A stretch of 7,869 bases of DNA from Actinomycetota bacterium (GTDB taxonomy: Bacteria > Actinomycetota > Acidimicrobiia > Acidimicrobiales > Ilumatobacteraceae): NCBI GenBank assembly GCA_005800965.1, contig SYEA01000070.1, positions 1-7,869 of the forward strand, given 5' to 3'. The translations under genes and the position numbers were made by a program. A model generated the notes under the pieces. It did not search any database, was not told the DNA's origin, and was given only the letters and a program-made list of their open reading frames with translations. This document shows, in pieces, positions 1 through 5,889 of this stretch (the first letter of the stretch is position 1; the number at the start of each line of letters is the position of its first letter).

Positions 1-262
1 CCGAACGCTCGGCGAAATTTTTGATCGGGTCTTGGGCTTGCTTCTTGGTGCCAACGAACAGCACCACGCCGCCACCAGAGGCGAGTTGGCGCACGAACGC
101 GTAGGCGGATTCGATTCGGGTGAGCGTCTGCTCGAGGTCGATGATGTGAATGCCGTTGCGCTCACCAAAGATGAAACGCTGCATTGTTGGGTTGCGACGC
201 TGGGTCTGGTGTCCGAAATGGACTCCCGCCTCGAGCATTTGGCGCATACTGACGACTGCCAT
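1..262 (-). CDS. rpsB: 30S ribosomal protein S2, N-terminal part (3' end cut by window edge)
   Basis: This is the 5' part of the gene for ribosomal protein S2, a component of the small-subunit body. Eighty-seven complete codons are visible, starting at the ATG at 262. The protein begins MAVVSMRQMLEAGVHFGHQT, which contains the S2 signature LEAGVHFGHQT. Further S2 blocks follow: NPTMQRFIFGERNGIHIIDL (about residues 25-43), a TRIESAYAFV helix, and the GGGVVLFVGTKKQAQ strand (about 63-77). The start is supported by a strong Shine-Dalgarno (AAGGAG) six bases upstream. The usual downstream partner tsf (elongation factor Ts) would lie beyond the left edge. Small departures from the consensus, such as QRRNPTM where RRWNPKM is common, look like normal lineage variation. 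The 5' leader is structured and may control translation; it is listed separately. Identification is near certain. Confidence 0.98.
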   Translation of the reverse strand, partial: MAVVSMRQMLEAGVHFGHQTQRRNPTMQRFIFGERNGIHIIDLEQTLTRIESAYAFVRQLASGGGVVLFVGTKKQAQDPIKNFAERS

Positions 263-268
263 GTGATT

Positions 269-274
269 CTCCTT
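269..274 (-). promoter_or_regulatory. Shine-Dalgarno of rpsB
   Basis: On the minus strand AAGGAG (within AGGAAGGAG, 277-269) lies six bases before the rpsB ATG at 262. It is the strongest ribosome-binding site in the window. Its 5' edge overlaps the 3' side of a possible pseudoknot (275-281), so access to it could depend on leader folding. Confidence 0.85.
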
Positions 275-333
275 CCTGTGGTTAGTGGACACGATTCGTT
301 GCGCCGAAGCGACCACAGGTGTGCGAATCGTGT
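275..333 (-). promoter_or_regulatory. Structured rpsB 5' leader, candidate pseudoknot
   Basis: Read as minus-strand RNA, ACACGATTCG (333-324) pairs perfectly over 10 bp with CGAATCGTGT (298-289). The 25-nt loop contains CCTGTGG (319-313), exactly complementary over 7 nt to CCACAGG (281-275), which ends immediately 5' of the AAGGAG ribosome-binding site. The loop also holds a mini-hairpin CGC-TTCG-GCG (311-302) with a UUCG tetraloop closed by C-G. Together these could form an H-type pseudoknot next to the ribosome-binding site. S2 is known to autoregulate rpsB-tsf through the mRNA leader in enterobacteria. That this leader is an equivalent S2-binding element is inference. The pairing is seen in the sequence; folding in vivo and homology to a described leader family are not established. 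Confidence 0.55.
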
Positions 334-351
334 TTTGCGGATTGGTTAGTG
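279..351 (-). repeat. CACTAACCA direct repeats flanking the rpsB leader stem
   Basis: On the minus strand the 9-mer CACTAACCA occurs at 351-343 and again at 287-279, once on each side of the 10-bp stem. With the two bases before and one mismatch, the match extends to GT(C/G)CACTAACCA. The upstream copy overlaps a perfect 10-bp palindrome, TAGTGCACTA (347-356). I see no convincing -35/-10 pair in 334-381. A TACATA hexamer next to the palindrome is a weak -10 candidate for the expected rpsB promoter. Confidence 0.45.
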
Positions 352-381
352 CACTATGTATTTCTGCTGACGAATCAGCCC

Positions 382-409
382 GCCTGACGCTAGCGGCGCG
401 GCGTCAGGC
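382..409 (-). terminator. Hairpin downstream of the M23-like gene, possible terminator
   Basis: GCCTGACGC (382-390) and GCGTCAGGC (401-409) form a perfect 9-bp GC-rich stem with a 10-base loop. It lies about 30 bp past the M23-like stop codon, in the direction of transcription. No T-tract follows on the minus strand, so it is either a weak or U-less terminator, as is common in Actinomycetota, or a processing or attenuation element between the comM-to-M23 operon and rpsB. Confidence 0.45.
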
Positions 410-438
410 TTCCACCACAACGGCGCACGACATGGGCT

Positions 439-903
439 TTATCCGCTGCAACTATGGGTGCGTCGGGCACCCAAGGTGACGCGATACCGCGGCTTTGCCG
501 CGTTGCTGATTTCGCCAGAAGCCACCTGTTGCGGGTCGACGTAGCGATCACCGATGCGCAGCCCAACGTGCAACGAGTTTTGGGCGACACCAATGCGCTC
601 GCCGCGGGCCACAACCGAACCCCTTCGCAACTGCGGTGCAGTCAGCAGCGCTAACCCACCGTAGGTAACACGCACTGCGGGGTTGGCGGTGGCGCGCAAC
701 ACCACATAGTTACGCCCGGCCACCACCCCAACGAACGACACCGTGCCCGATAGCCCAGCCACCACGTCACTCCCGGTTGGCATGGTGAACTCCACCCCAC
801 GGTTGCCGGCACAACGCTCACATTCGGGGGCTCGAAACGGGTCGATCACACTGGCATTGCTCGGCAACACTAAACACACACCAAGGGCAAGCGACGTGAG
901 CAT
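439..903 (-). CDS. M23/LytM-like envelope protein, active site degenerate
   Basis: This is a 154-residue protein with a hydrophobic N-terminus (about residues 1-17, possible cleavage after SNA) and a single LytM/M23-type beta domain (about 33-127). Canonical M23 zinc peptidases bind metal through HxxxD and HxH. Here HRGVD is replaced by NRGVE (N34, E38), and the first His of HxH is Ser110, leaving only H112 in SLHVGLR. The usual YxHL segment reads YGGL (81-84). The rest of the fold pattern (GSDVVAGLSGTVSFVG, VVARGERIGVA, YVDP) is preserved, so it is probably a non-catalytic or altered-metal envelope protein, comparable in principle to EnvC/NlpD-type LytM activators. A CxxC (C28, C31) precedes the domain and could form a disulphide. 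It starts 20 bp after the whiG stop, without a clear Shine-Dalgarno, and lacks a basic n-region, so the start is uncertain. An M23 gene between whiG and rpsB fits actinobacterial gene order. Confidence 0.75.
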   Translation of the reverse strand: MLTSLALGVCLVLPSNASVIDPFRAPECERCAGNRGVEFTMPTGSDVVAGLSGTVSFVGVVAGRNYVVLRATANPAVRVTYGGLALLTAPQLRRGSVVARGERIGVAQNSLHVGLRIGDRYVDPQQVASGEISNAAKPRYRVTLGARRTHSCSG

Positions 904-923
904 GATTGCGACCGCAGTTTGCG

Positions 924-1688
924 TTAGCGAAAATCTGCTGCGGCGAGTTGGCTGCGCATCTGCAGCACCGCTTTGGCATGAATTTGTGAGACTCGGCTTT
1001 CGGTCACGTCGAGCACCTCACCAATTTGGGCAAAAGTCAGGTTCTCTTCGTAGTACAACAGCAACGTGGTGCGCTCGCGCTCGGGCAGTTTGCGAATGGC
1101 ATCGTGCATCGTGCGACGCAGTTCACCCGATTCCATCGCAGCATCGGGGTTGGTGGCGCGCTGGAAGTCACTCGTATCCGGCAGCGAGTGGGAATCCATC
1201 GCCACATGGTCGAGGGGTCCGATGGCACTCGAAGCAACGTCGGTCAGCCAGTCATGCAGCTCGTCGGCAGAAATGCCCAGACGTTGAGCAATCTCGGCAT
1301 CGGTGGCCGAACGGCCGAGTTCGTTTTGCAAATCGGTGATGGCATCTTGAATCTGACGCGAACGTGCACGCACTGACCGTGGCACCCAATCCAGCGAACG
1401 CAAACTATCGAGAATCGCTCCACGAATTCGCGGCACGGCATACGACTCGAACTTCACACCCTGCTCCGGCGTGAAACGATCGATGGCCTGCACAAGGCCC
1501 ACCACGCCCGCACTCACCAGATCATTGGTCTCGACACGCTTGGGCAAACCTGCCGACAAACGACCAGCCACGAACTTGACCAGTGACGCGTAGTGCACCA
1601 CCAACCAGTCGCGGGCCACCGGATTTTTTTCCGAATGCCAGCGCAACCATGCTTCGTCGACGGTTAGACGCTCTGGGCGGGGGTTCAT
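924..1688 (-). CDS. whiG: RNA polymerase sigma factor, WhiG/FliA family
   Basis: A 254-residue group 3 sigma factor that directs RNA polymerase to a special promoter set. Region 2 spans about residues 25-108, with the core-binding segment NDLVSAGVVGLVQAIDRF (55-72), FESYAVPRIRGAILDSLR (80-97) and DWVPRSVR. Region 3 follows with GRSATDAEIAQRLGIS (125-140). Region 4 is LPERERTTLLLYYEENLTFAQIGEVLDVTESRVSQIHAKA (201-240), with its helix-turn-helix. The layout and length match WhiG (sporulation, Streptomyces) and FliA (motility). The start is the ATG at 1688, which overlaps the xerC stop as ATGA, so translation is probably coupled. The same frame stays open upstream across xerC, but that part reads as Arg/His-rich nonsense and is not sigma sequence. 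No anti-sigma partner (RsiG or FlgM type) lies in the window, so the target genes cannot be inferred here. Confidence 0.92.
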   Translation of the reverse strand: MNPRPERLTVDEAWLRWHSEKNPVARDWLVVHYASLVKFVAGRLSAGLPKRVETNDLVSAGVVGLVQAIDRFTPEQGVKFESYAVPRIRGAILDSLRSLDWVPRSVRARSRQIQDAITDLQNELGRSATDAEIAQRLGISADELHDWLTDVASSAIGPLDHVAMDSHSLPDTSDFQRATNPDAAMESGELRRTMHDAIRKLPERERTTLLLYYEENLTFAQIGEVLDVTESRVSQIHAKAVLQMRSQLAAADFR

Positions 1689-2563
1689 GCGCGTGGATGC
1701 GACGCCCCGTACGCCGTTTTCAGTCGCTCTTTGCTCACGTGGGTGTAACGCTGCGTGGTGGCAACATCGCTGTGGCCGAGGAGTTCTTGCACGGCGCGTA
1801 AGTCGGCACCGTTGTCCAACAGGTGCGTGGCAAAGGTGTGCCGCAGCGCGTGCGGATGCGTGGGTGACATGGCACGATCGTCGATGAGTCGACGCACATC
1901 GCGCGGGGTGATGCGCCGACCTCGGTGGTTGAGAAACAATGCCAATTCGTCGATCACCTCGAGCACCTCGCTGCGTAACGGTACCCATGCTCGCACTGCT
2001 TGCGTGGCCGGCTTGCCCACCGGCACGACGCGTTCTTTGTTGCCTTTGCCCATCACCCGCACTACCCCGCGGCGTGTATCGATTGAATCGATGTCGAGCG
2101 AGCACAACTCGCTCACACGCAAGCCACTGCCGTACAACATCTCGACGACTGCATCGTCGCGCAGGTGACGCCAATGCGGATGTTCGTCGGGATGATGCTC
2201 GAGGAGCGCGCGCAATTGCTCGGCGGTGAGCACCTTGGGCAACCGACCTTTGTCGGATGGTGTCTTGACCCCGAGCGTGGGATCGACTTTGATCTTGCGA
2301 TTGCGCGACAACCAACCGAAGTAACGCGACAGGGCTGCTTTTTTGCGCGCGATGCTGCGGCGCGCCAACTTGCTCGTGGTCAAGAACGCCACATACGAAC
2401 GCACGTGGGCTTTGGTTACTTGCGTGGGTGTGGCAACCCCGTGACGCGACACCCACTCGGCGAACAGCCGAACGTCGCGCTGATATGCGCTCACCGTGTT
2501 GGGGGCCGCTGCGGTGAGCGACACCACGAAGCCGTCTAAGTTCCATCGGTTGGCGCCGCTCAT
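1685..2563 (-). CDS. xerC: Tyrosine recombinase, XerC/XerD type
   Basis: A site-specific tyrosine recombinase, most likely the one that resolves chromosome dimers at dif. From the ATG at 2563 it has 292 residues. The N-terminal SAM-like core-binding domain lies at about 14-90 (NTVSAYQRDVRLFAEWV, then KKAALSRYFGWL), the catalytic domain at about 112-285. The catalytic set is complete: R149 (GSGLRVSEL), K173 (GKGNKER), H238 and R241 (HALRHTF), H264 (LLGHSD) and the nucleophile Y273 (TTQRYTHV). A GTG at 2584 would add seven residues (VPTTVLV). I prefer the ATG because the domain begins just after it, but Shine-Dalgarno support is weak for both. The gene follows dprA closely and overlaps whiG by 4 bp. 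The name xerC rather than xerD rests on position in this conserved cluster. Some actinobacteria put a plain Xer recombinase here, so the C/D choice is less sure than the family. Confidence 0.93.
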   Translation of the reverse strand: MSGANRWNLDGFVVSLTAAAPNTVSAYQRDVRLFAEWVSRHGVATPTQVTKAHVRSYVAFLTTSKLARRSIARKKAALSRYFGWLSRNRKIKVDPTLGVKTPSDKGRLPKVLTAEQLRALLEHHPDEHPHWRHLRDDAVVEMLYGSGLRVSELCSLDIDSIDTRRGVVRVMGKGNKERVVPVGKPATQAVRAWVPLRSEVLEVIDELALFLNHRGRRITPRDVRRLIDDRAMSPTHPHALRHTFATHLLDNGADLRAVQELLGHSDVATTQRYTHVSKERLKTAYGASHPRA

Positions 2564-2608
2564 CACCAAAACCGTAGTTGGCACAGTGCACCCGCGATTG
2601 CTGCGGCA

Positions 2609-3835
2609 TCATCGGGCAACCAACGCTTCCCACCAACCAGCGTTAGCAACCACCCAACCGTGGGCCTCTAGGCGCCCGAGCCGTAACGCCACTTCGGCAA
2701 TCGGCAGGCGCAGCTGTTCGACCAACTGCTCAAATGTCAGCGGACCACCACCCAACCCGGCAAGCACCACGTGTTCGTCGGCACTCGGTGGCACGCGCGT
2801 CTCGCTCGGTGTGATGTGACGCTGATGATTCAAACCGAGCGCCACCAGCACATCGGTTGCATCACACACCGTGGCAGCACCCTGGGAAATCAACCGATTG
2901 GAACCCACACTCGATTCGCTCTGTGGTGCCCCGGGCACCGCCATCACGGTGATGCTGCGCGACAGGGCTTGTTCGACAGTGATCATCGAGCCACCAGTGG
3001 CCCGCGATTCAACCACTACCAACACCTCGCTGGCGGCTGCCAAGATGCGATTGCGCAGCGGAAACCGAAACGCATCCGGCCCACACCCCGGTGGCGATTC
3101 GGAGATGATGACGCCACATTCAGCTACAGCACTCCACAATTTGGTGTGCTCACGGGGATACACCACATCCAGACCCGTGGCCACCACTGCAATCGGGCCG
3201 CTGAAGCCCGATTCGAATGCATCAATCACACCCTGGTGGGCCGCAGCATCGATGCCGCGAGCCAAGCCTGACACCACCGCCACACCGTTGCGCGACAAGT
3301 CGCGACCCAACCCGCGAGCAAAGTGGCGACCGGCAGCACTGGCAGCGCGCGTGCCGATGACACCTGCACGTCGCTGCGCGAATGTAGCGAGGTTGCCGCG
3401 GGCAAACAGCACGGCAGGTGCTGCGTGGTCGCCACGCAACGCACTCGGGTACGACGGGTCGGTGGCCAACACCACGCTGATGTGATGGTCGTGCAACGCT
3501 GCCTCGACACGACGCAACACATCATCGGTGGCAGCTTGACGCCAGATATGGGCAAAATTTTCTTGCGCCAGCAATGCAGCGATGCGCTCGCTGGCAGCCA
3601 ACTCACCACGCACCGTGCGCCATGCATCGACTGCACCGAGCCCCACTAGCAGCATGCGCAGCCGCTGCGGCCCGATGGCCGGCAAGGTTGCAAGCGCGGT
3701 TGCTGCAATGTGTTCGGGTGTGAGGTGCAACTCAGCAGCAGACGCGGGGAGGTCGCTGACCGTGTTGGCTCTAACTGTGTTGGCTCTAACTGTGTTGGCT
3801 CTAACTGTGTTGTTTCTGACTGTGTAAGCGCTCAT
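2609..3835 (-). CDS. dprA: DNA-processing protein DprA with repetitive N-terminus
   Basis: DprA (Smf) binds incoming single-stranded DNA and loads RecA during natural transformation. The protein has 408 residues. An HhH/SAM-like N-terminal region lies at about 38-100. The Rossmann-type DprA domain follows at about 105-335, with GVIGTRAASAAGR (158-170), VSGLARGIDAAAHQG (188-202), the nucleic-acid-binding stretch FRFPLRNRILAAAS (256-269), TGGSMITVEQAL (280-291) and GSNRLISQGA (311-320). A C-terminal winged-helix DML1-like segment lies at about 352-405 (LTFEQLVEQLRLPIAEVALRLGRLE). The start ATG at 3835 overlaps the comM stop as ATGA, indicating coupling. Residues 5-26 consist of a pentapeptide repeat (TVRAN three times, with a decayed TVRNN copy first), encoded by a 15-bp tandem repeat and not a usual part of the family. 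A TTG at 3730 would exclude the repeat but lacks a ribosome-binding site. Confidence 0.95.
   Translation of the reverse strand: MSAYTVRNNTVRANTVRANTVRANTVSDLPASAAELHLTPEHIAATALATLPAIGPQRLRMLLVGLGAVDAWRTVRGELAASERIAALLAQENFAHIWRQAATDDVLRRVEAALHDHHISVVLATDPSYPSALRGDHAAPAVLFARGNLATFAQRRAGVIGTRAASAAGRHFARGLGRDLSRNGVAVVSGLARGIDAAAHQGVIDAFESGFSGPIAVVATGLDVVYPREHTKLWSAVAECGVIISESPPGCGPDAFRFPLRNRILAAASEVLVVVESRATGGSMITVEQALSRSITVMAVPGAPQSESSVGSNRLISQGAATVCDATDVLVALGLNHQRHITPSETRVPPSADEHVVLAGLGGGPLTFEQLVEQLRLPIAEVALRLGRLEAHGWVVANAGWWEALVAR
3762..3821 (-). repeat. 15-bp tandem repeat in the 5' end of dprA
   Basis: On the minus strand the unit AGTTAGAGCCAACAC occurs three times in perfect tandem (3806-3792, 3791-3777, 3776-3762). 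It is preceded by a diverged copy, AGTCAGAAACAACAC (3821-3807). Flanking bases on both sides show weaker similarity (about 8-9 of 15 by eye), so older, decayed units may reach into the start codon region. The unit length is a multiple of three, and each copy adds five residues to the DprA N-terminus. Confidence 0.9.
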
Positions 3836-5343
3836 CGGTGGCCGCCACTGAGCACCGACAAACTCGTGCGCAAACGCAACGCCGTTGCCACGTGGGTCTC
3901 GCTCACCACATCCGGGGCGCCGTCCAAGTCGGCAATCGTGCGCGCTACACGGCGCACCCGATGCAAACCACGGCCACTCAGTCGCCCGACTTCCAACTCG
4001 CGACGCAACACCGCACGCGCGCCGGGTGCGAGCGGGGCGACTACGTCGAGTTGATCGACTGCAATGCTGGCGTTGGTGCCGCCACTGCGCGACAAAGCCA
4101 CCTGTCGCGCAGCCACCACACGCTGGGCCACGGTTGCCGACGACTCGCCATCGACGCCATCCACCAGGTCATCCACCCTGGGCAAGCCCACGCTCACGCG
4201 CAAGTCGAACCGATCCAACAACGGGCCCGAAAACCTGCGCAGATATTTGGAGCGCGCAGCATCGTCACACACGCAGGCGCCCGGGGTGCCGACACCGCAC
4301 GGACACGGGTTCGCCGCAGCCACGAGCAAAAATCGGGCCGGGAACGAGAGCGACGTGCGTGCCCGCGAAACGTGCACCACCCCTTCTTCCAACGGTTGAC
4401 GTAACGCGTCGAGCACACTCGGGGCAAACTCGCCGAGTTCGTCCAAGAACAACACACCTTCACTTGCGAGTGAAATTTCACCGGGTCGCATCGCAGCCGT
4501 GCCACCACCGATGAGGCCAACCAAAGAAATGGAGTGGTGCGGCGACCGAAACGGTGCGTGGCTCACTCGCCCACTGGCGGGCATTGGCACGTGGGCCGCT
4601 GAGTGCACCATGGTGCACGACAACGCTTGATCTTGTGACAACGGCGGCAAGATGCTCGGCAAGCGGCGCGCCAACATCGACTTGCCGGCACCCGGTGGCC
4701 CGACCAACAACATGTGATGGGCACCCGCGGCGGCCACTTCGAGCGCCAACCGCGCAACGGGCTGGCCACGCACATCCGCCAGATCAGGAATGAGGTCGCC
4801 GGCGTCGAGTGACATTGGCTCGTTGCAGATCTGCCACTGCTGGTCGCCGCGCAAGCAGCCAACCACATGGGCCAGATCGCTGGCCACCACGACTTGATGA
4901 GCCCCGGCAGCAAGGGCAGCCGGTGCATTAGCCGCGGCCACCACCACGCAGCGTTCGCGCACGGCCCCGACGAGCGGTGCTGCACCCACCACACCGCGCA
5001 GCGAGCCATCCAAACCGAGTTCGGCAACAAATGCATAGTTTTGCGCCACGTCGGGTGGCAGTTGTTCGTCGGCAATCAACACCGCCACGGCAATCGCCAA
5101 ATCGAGACCCGAGCCACCCTTGCGTTCACCACTGGGGGCTAAGTTCACCGTGATTCGCCGATTGGGCCAAGCAAAACCGCGCGACAAAAATGCGGCACGC
5201 ACCCGATCGCGACTTTCGCGACACACTTCGTCGGGTTGGCCGACGATGGTGAACCCGGGTAGCCCGACACCCACATGCACCTCGACATCCACGCAGCGGC
5301 CGACGACACCCAACAATGTGGTGGAACGCACCGAAGCAAACAT
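3832..5343 (-). CDS. comM: YifB/ComM family AAA+ ATPase (Mg-chelatase-like)
   Basis: A 503-residue member of the YifB/ComM family. ComM is a hexameric helicase that promotes branch migration during natural transformation. Numbering from the ATG at 5343: an N-terminal ChlI-like fold (about 1-165, with GLPGFTIVG and the conserved RITVNLAPSGERKGGSGLDL), the AAA+ core with Walker A GPPGAGKS (215-222), Walker B VLFLDE (297-302), the family hallmark RSPHHSISLVGLIGGG (267-282), and the cysteine motif CPCG...CVC (347-359). The C-terminal Mg-chelatase lid region ends with GRLSGRGLHRVRRVARTIADL (453-473). A GTG lies one codon upstream (5346), but AGAGG spaced five bases from 5343 favours the ATG. It is the first gene of the minus-strand operon and overlaps dprA by 4 bp. 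The yraN-like gene that often precedes comM in actinobacteria is absent here; a divergent lipoprotein gene stands instead. Confidence 0.96.
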   Translation of the reverse strand: MFASVRSTTLLGVVGRCVDVEVHVGVGLPGFTIVGQPDEVCRESRDRVRAAFLSRGFAWPNRRITVNLAPSGERKGGSGLDLAIAVAVLIADEQLPPDVAQNYAFVAELGLDGSLRGVVGAAPLVGAVRERCVVVAAANAPAALAAGAHQVVVASDLAHVVGCLRGDQQWQICNEPMSLDAGDLIPDLADVRGQPVARLALEVAAAGAHHMLLVGPPGAGKSMLARRLPSILPPLSQDQALSCTMVHSAAHVPMPASGRVSHAPFRSPHHSISLVGLIGGGTAAMRPGEISLASEGVLFLDELGEFAPSVLDALRQPLEEGVVHVSRARTSLSFPARFLLVAAANPCPCGVGTPGACVCDDAARSKYLRRFSGPLLDRFDLRVSVGLPRVDDLVDGVDGESSATVAQRVVAARQVALSRSGGTNASIAVDQLDVVAPLAPGARAVLRRELEVGRLSGRGLHRVRRVARTIADLDGAPDVVSETHVATALRLRTSLSVLSGGHR

Positions 5344-5403
5344 CACGACCTCTTTTCAGCAATACTGCGCAACGGGGCCGTCACCTGTGAGAATGAGTCG
5401 GCG
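5344..5403. promoter_or_regulatory. Divergent intergenic region between comM and the lipoprotein gene
   Basis: About 60 bp separate the two divergent starts, so both promoters must fit here or reach into the neighbouring genes. On the minus strand AGAGG (5353-5349) is a good comM ribosome-binding site. On the plus strand TGTGAGAAT (5387-5395) resembles an extended -10 element lying only about 8 bases before the lipoprotein ATG, which would imply a leaderless or nearly leaderless transcript. No clear -35 box is visible on either strand. Confidence 0.4.
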
Positions 5404-5853
5404 ATGAAACTTCTTCCAAGTTGTGTGCGCGAAAAAGCGACAGCGGTCGGTCAAATTGTGGTCGGTCTTACCGCCGTGGCACTACTTGGGCTCAGCGCAT
5501 GCGCCGAAACACCGCGCACCGCCACCAACTTCTGTCGGGTGCTCACCGATCGAATTGCCGACATCACCACACCACCAACCAGCACCGCCGAAGTGCAGCG
5601 CATCATCGAGCACTACAACCGATTGGTCGAAGTTGCCCCACTTGAAGTCGAGGCGGACCTAACCACTCTGCGTGACCTCTTTATTGCGGCGTCGCAAGTG
5701 AACACCGACGACGAAGCAAGCGTGCAAGCAGTGGCAGATGCGGCGTACCGCGCCGAGTTGGCTGCCGAAGATGCCGGCGTATACGTGGGGGCAACCTGCG
5801 GGTTGGATTTATCGACGGGCCTTGCGGTGCAAGTACCTGCTAGTTCGCCTTAG
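5404..5853 (+). CDS. Small secreted lipoprotein of unknown function
   Basis: A 149-residue protein that I do not recognise as a named family. From the ATG at 5404 there is a basic n-region (MKLLPSCVREK), a hydrophobic stretch (about 18-30) and the lipobox LSAC with the acylatable Cys33. It is therefore expected to be exported and lipid-anchored on the outer face of the membrane. The mature part is mostly helical in character (residues 61-125, rich in Ala, Glu and Asp: AEVQRIIEHYNRLVEVAP, DLTTLRDLFIAASQ, AVADAAYRAELAAED). It has two further cysteines, C44 and C132, near its two ends, which may form a disulphide holding a helical bundle. The frame is open further upstream, but that segment runs antisense into comM and has no signal peptide logic, so 5404 is the start. 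It diverges from comM and converges on clpP, so it is probably monocistronic. Confidence 0.85.
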   Translation: MKLLPSCVREKATAVGQIVVGLTAVALLGLSACAETPRTATNFCRVLTDRIADITTPPTSTAEVQRIIEHYNRLVEVAPLEVEADLTTLRDLFIAASQVNTDDEASVQAVADAAYRAELAAEDAGVYVGATCGLDLSTGLAVQVPASSP

Positions 5854-5889
5854 CGAACGTGGTTAGTGAATCGCCTTAGCGAATTTCGC
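5844..5889. terminator. Duplicated CTTA-loop hairpins between convergent genes
   Basis: TTCGC-CTTA-GCGAA (5844-5857) is a 5-bp stem with a 4-base loop. TCGC-CTTA-GCGA (5871-5882) is a near copy; the 13-mer TCGCCTTAGCGAA is shared, with starts 26 bp apart. A third TTCGC at 5885-5889 gives GCGAA-T-TTCGC. The first copy contains the lipoprotein TAG stop and the second contains, on the other strand, the clpP TAA stop. The position between convergent genes suggests a bidirectional termination or 3'-end protection element. The stems are short and have no T-tract. Confidence 0.45.

Noticed and set aside
917..932. The whiG end (TTCGCTAA on the minus strand) resembles the clpP end and the duplicated hairpin motif.
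   Set aside because: Only eight bases around an Arg-stop codon pair match, and the whiG copy does not form the hairpin, so chance is the simpler explanation.
1689..2636. The whiG frame stays open upstream for about 316 more codons across xerC.
   Set aside because: The extra translation is Arg/His/Ser-rich with no domain pattern and lies within the intact xerC gene in another frame; the sigma homology begins at the ATG at 1688.
3751..3761. Small inverted repeat GGTC-GCT-GACC beside the dprA repeat array.
   Set aside because: It lies inside the coding sequence with only a 4-bp stem; it is too short to support a functional claim.
3838..4514. Long plus-strand open frames opposite comM (about 188 and 209 codons).
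   Set aside because: They are Arg/His/Thr/Pro-rich antisense shadows of a well-recognised ComM gene, with no ribosome-binding site or family signal.
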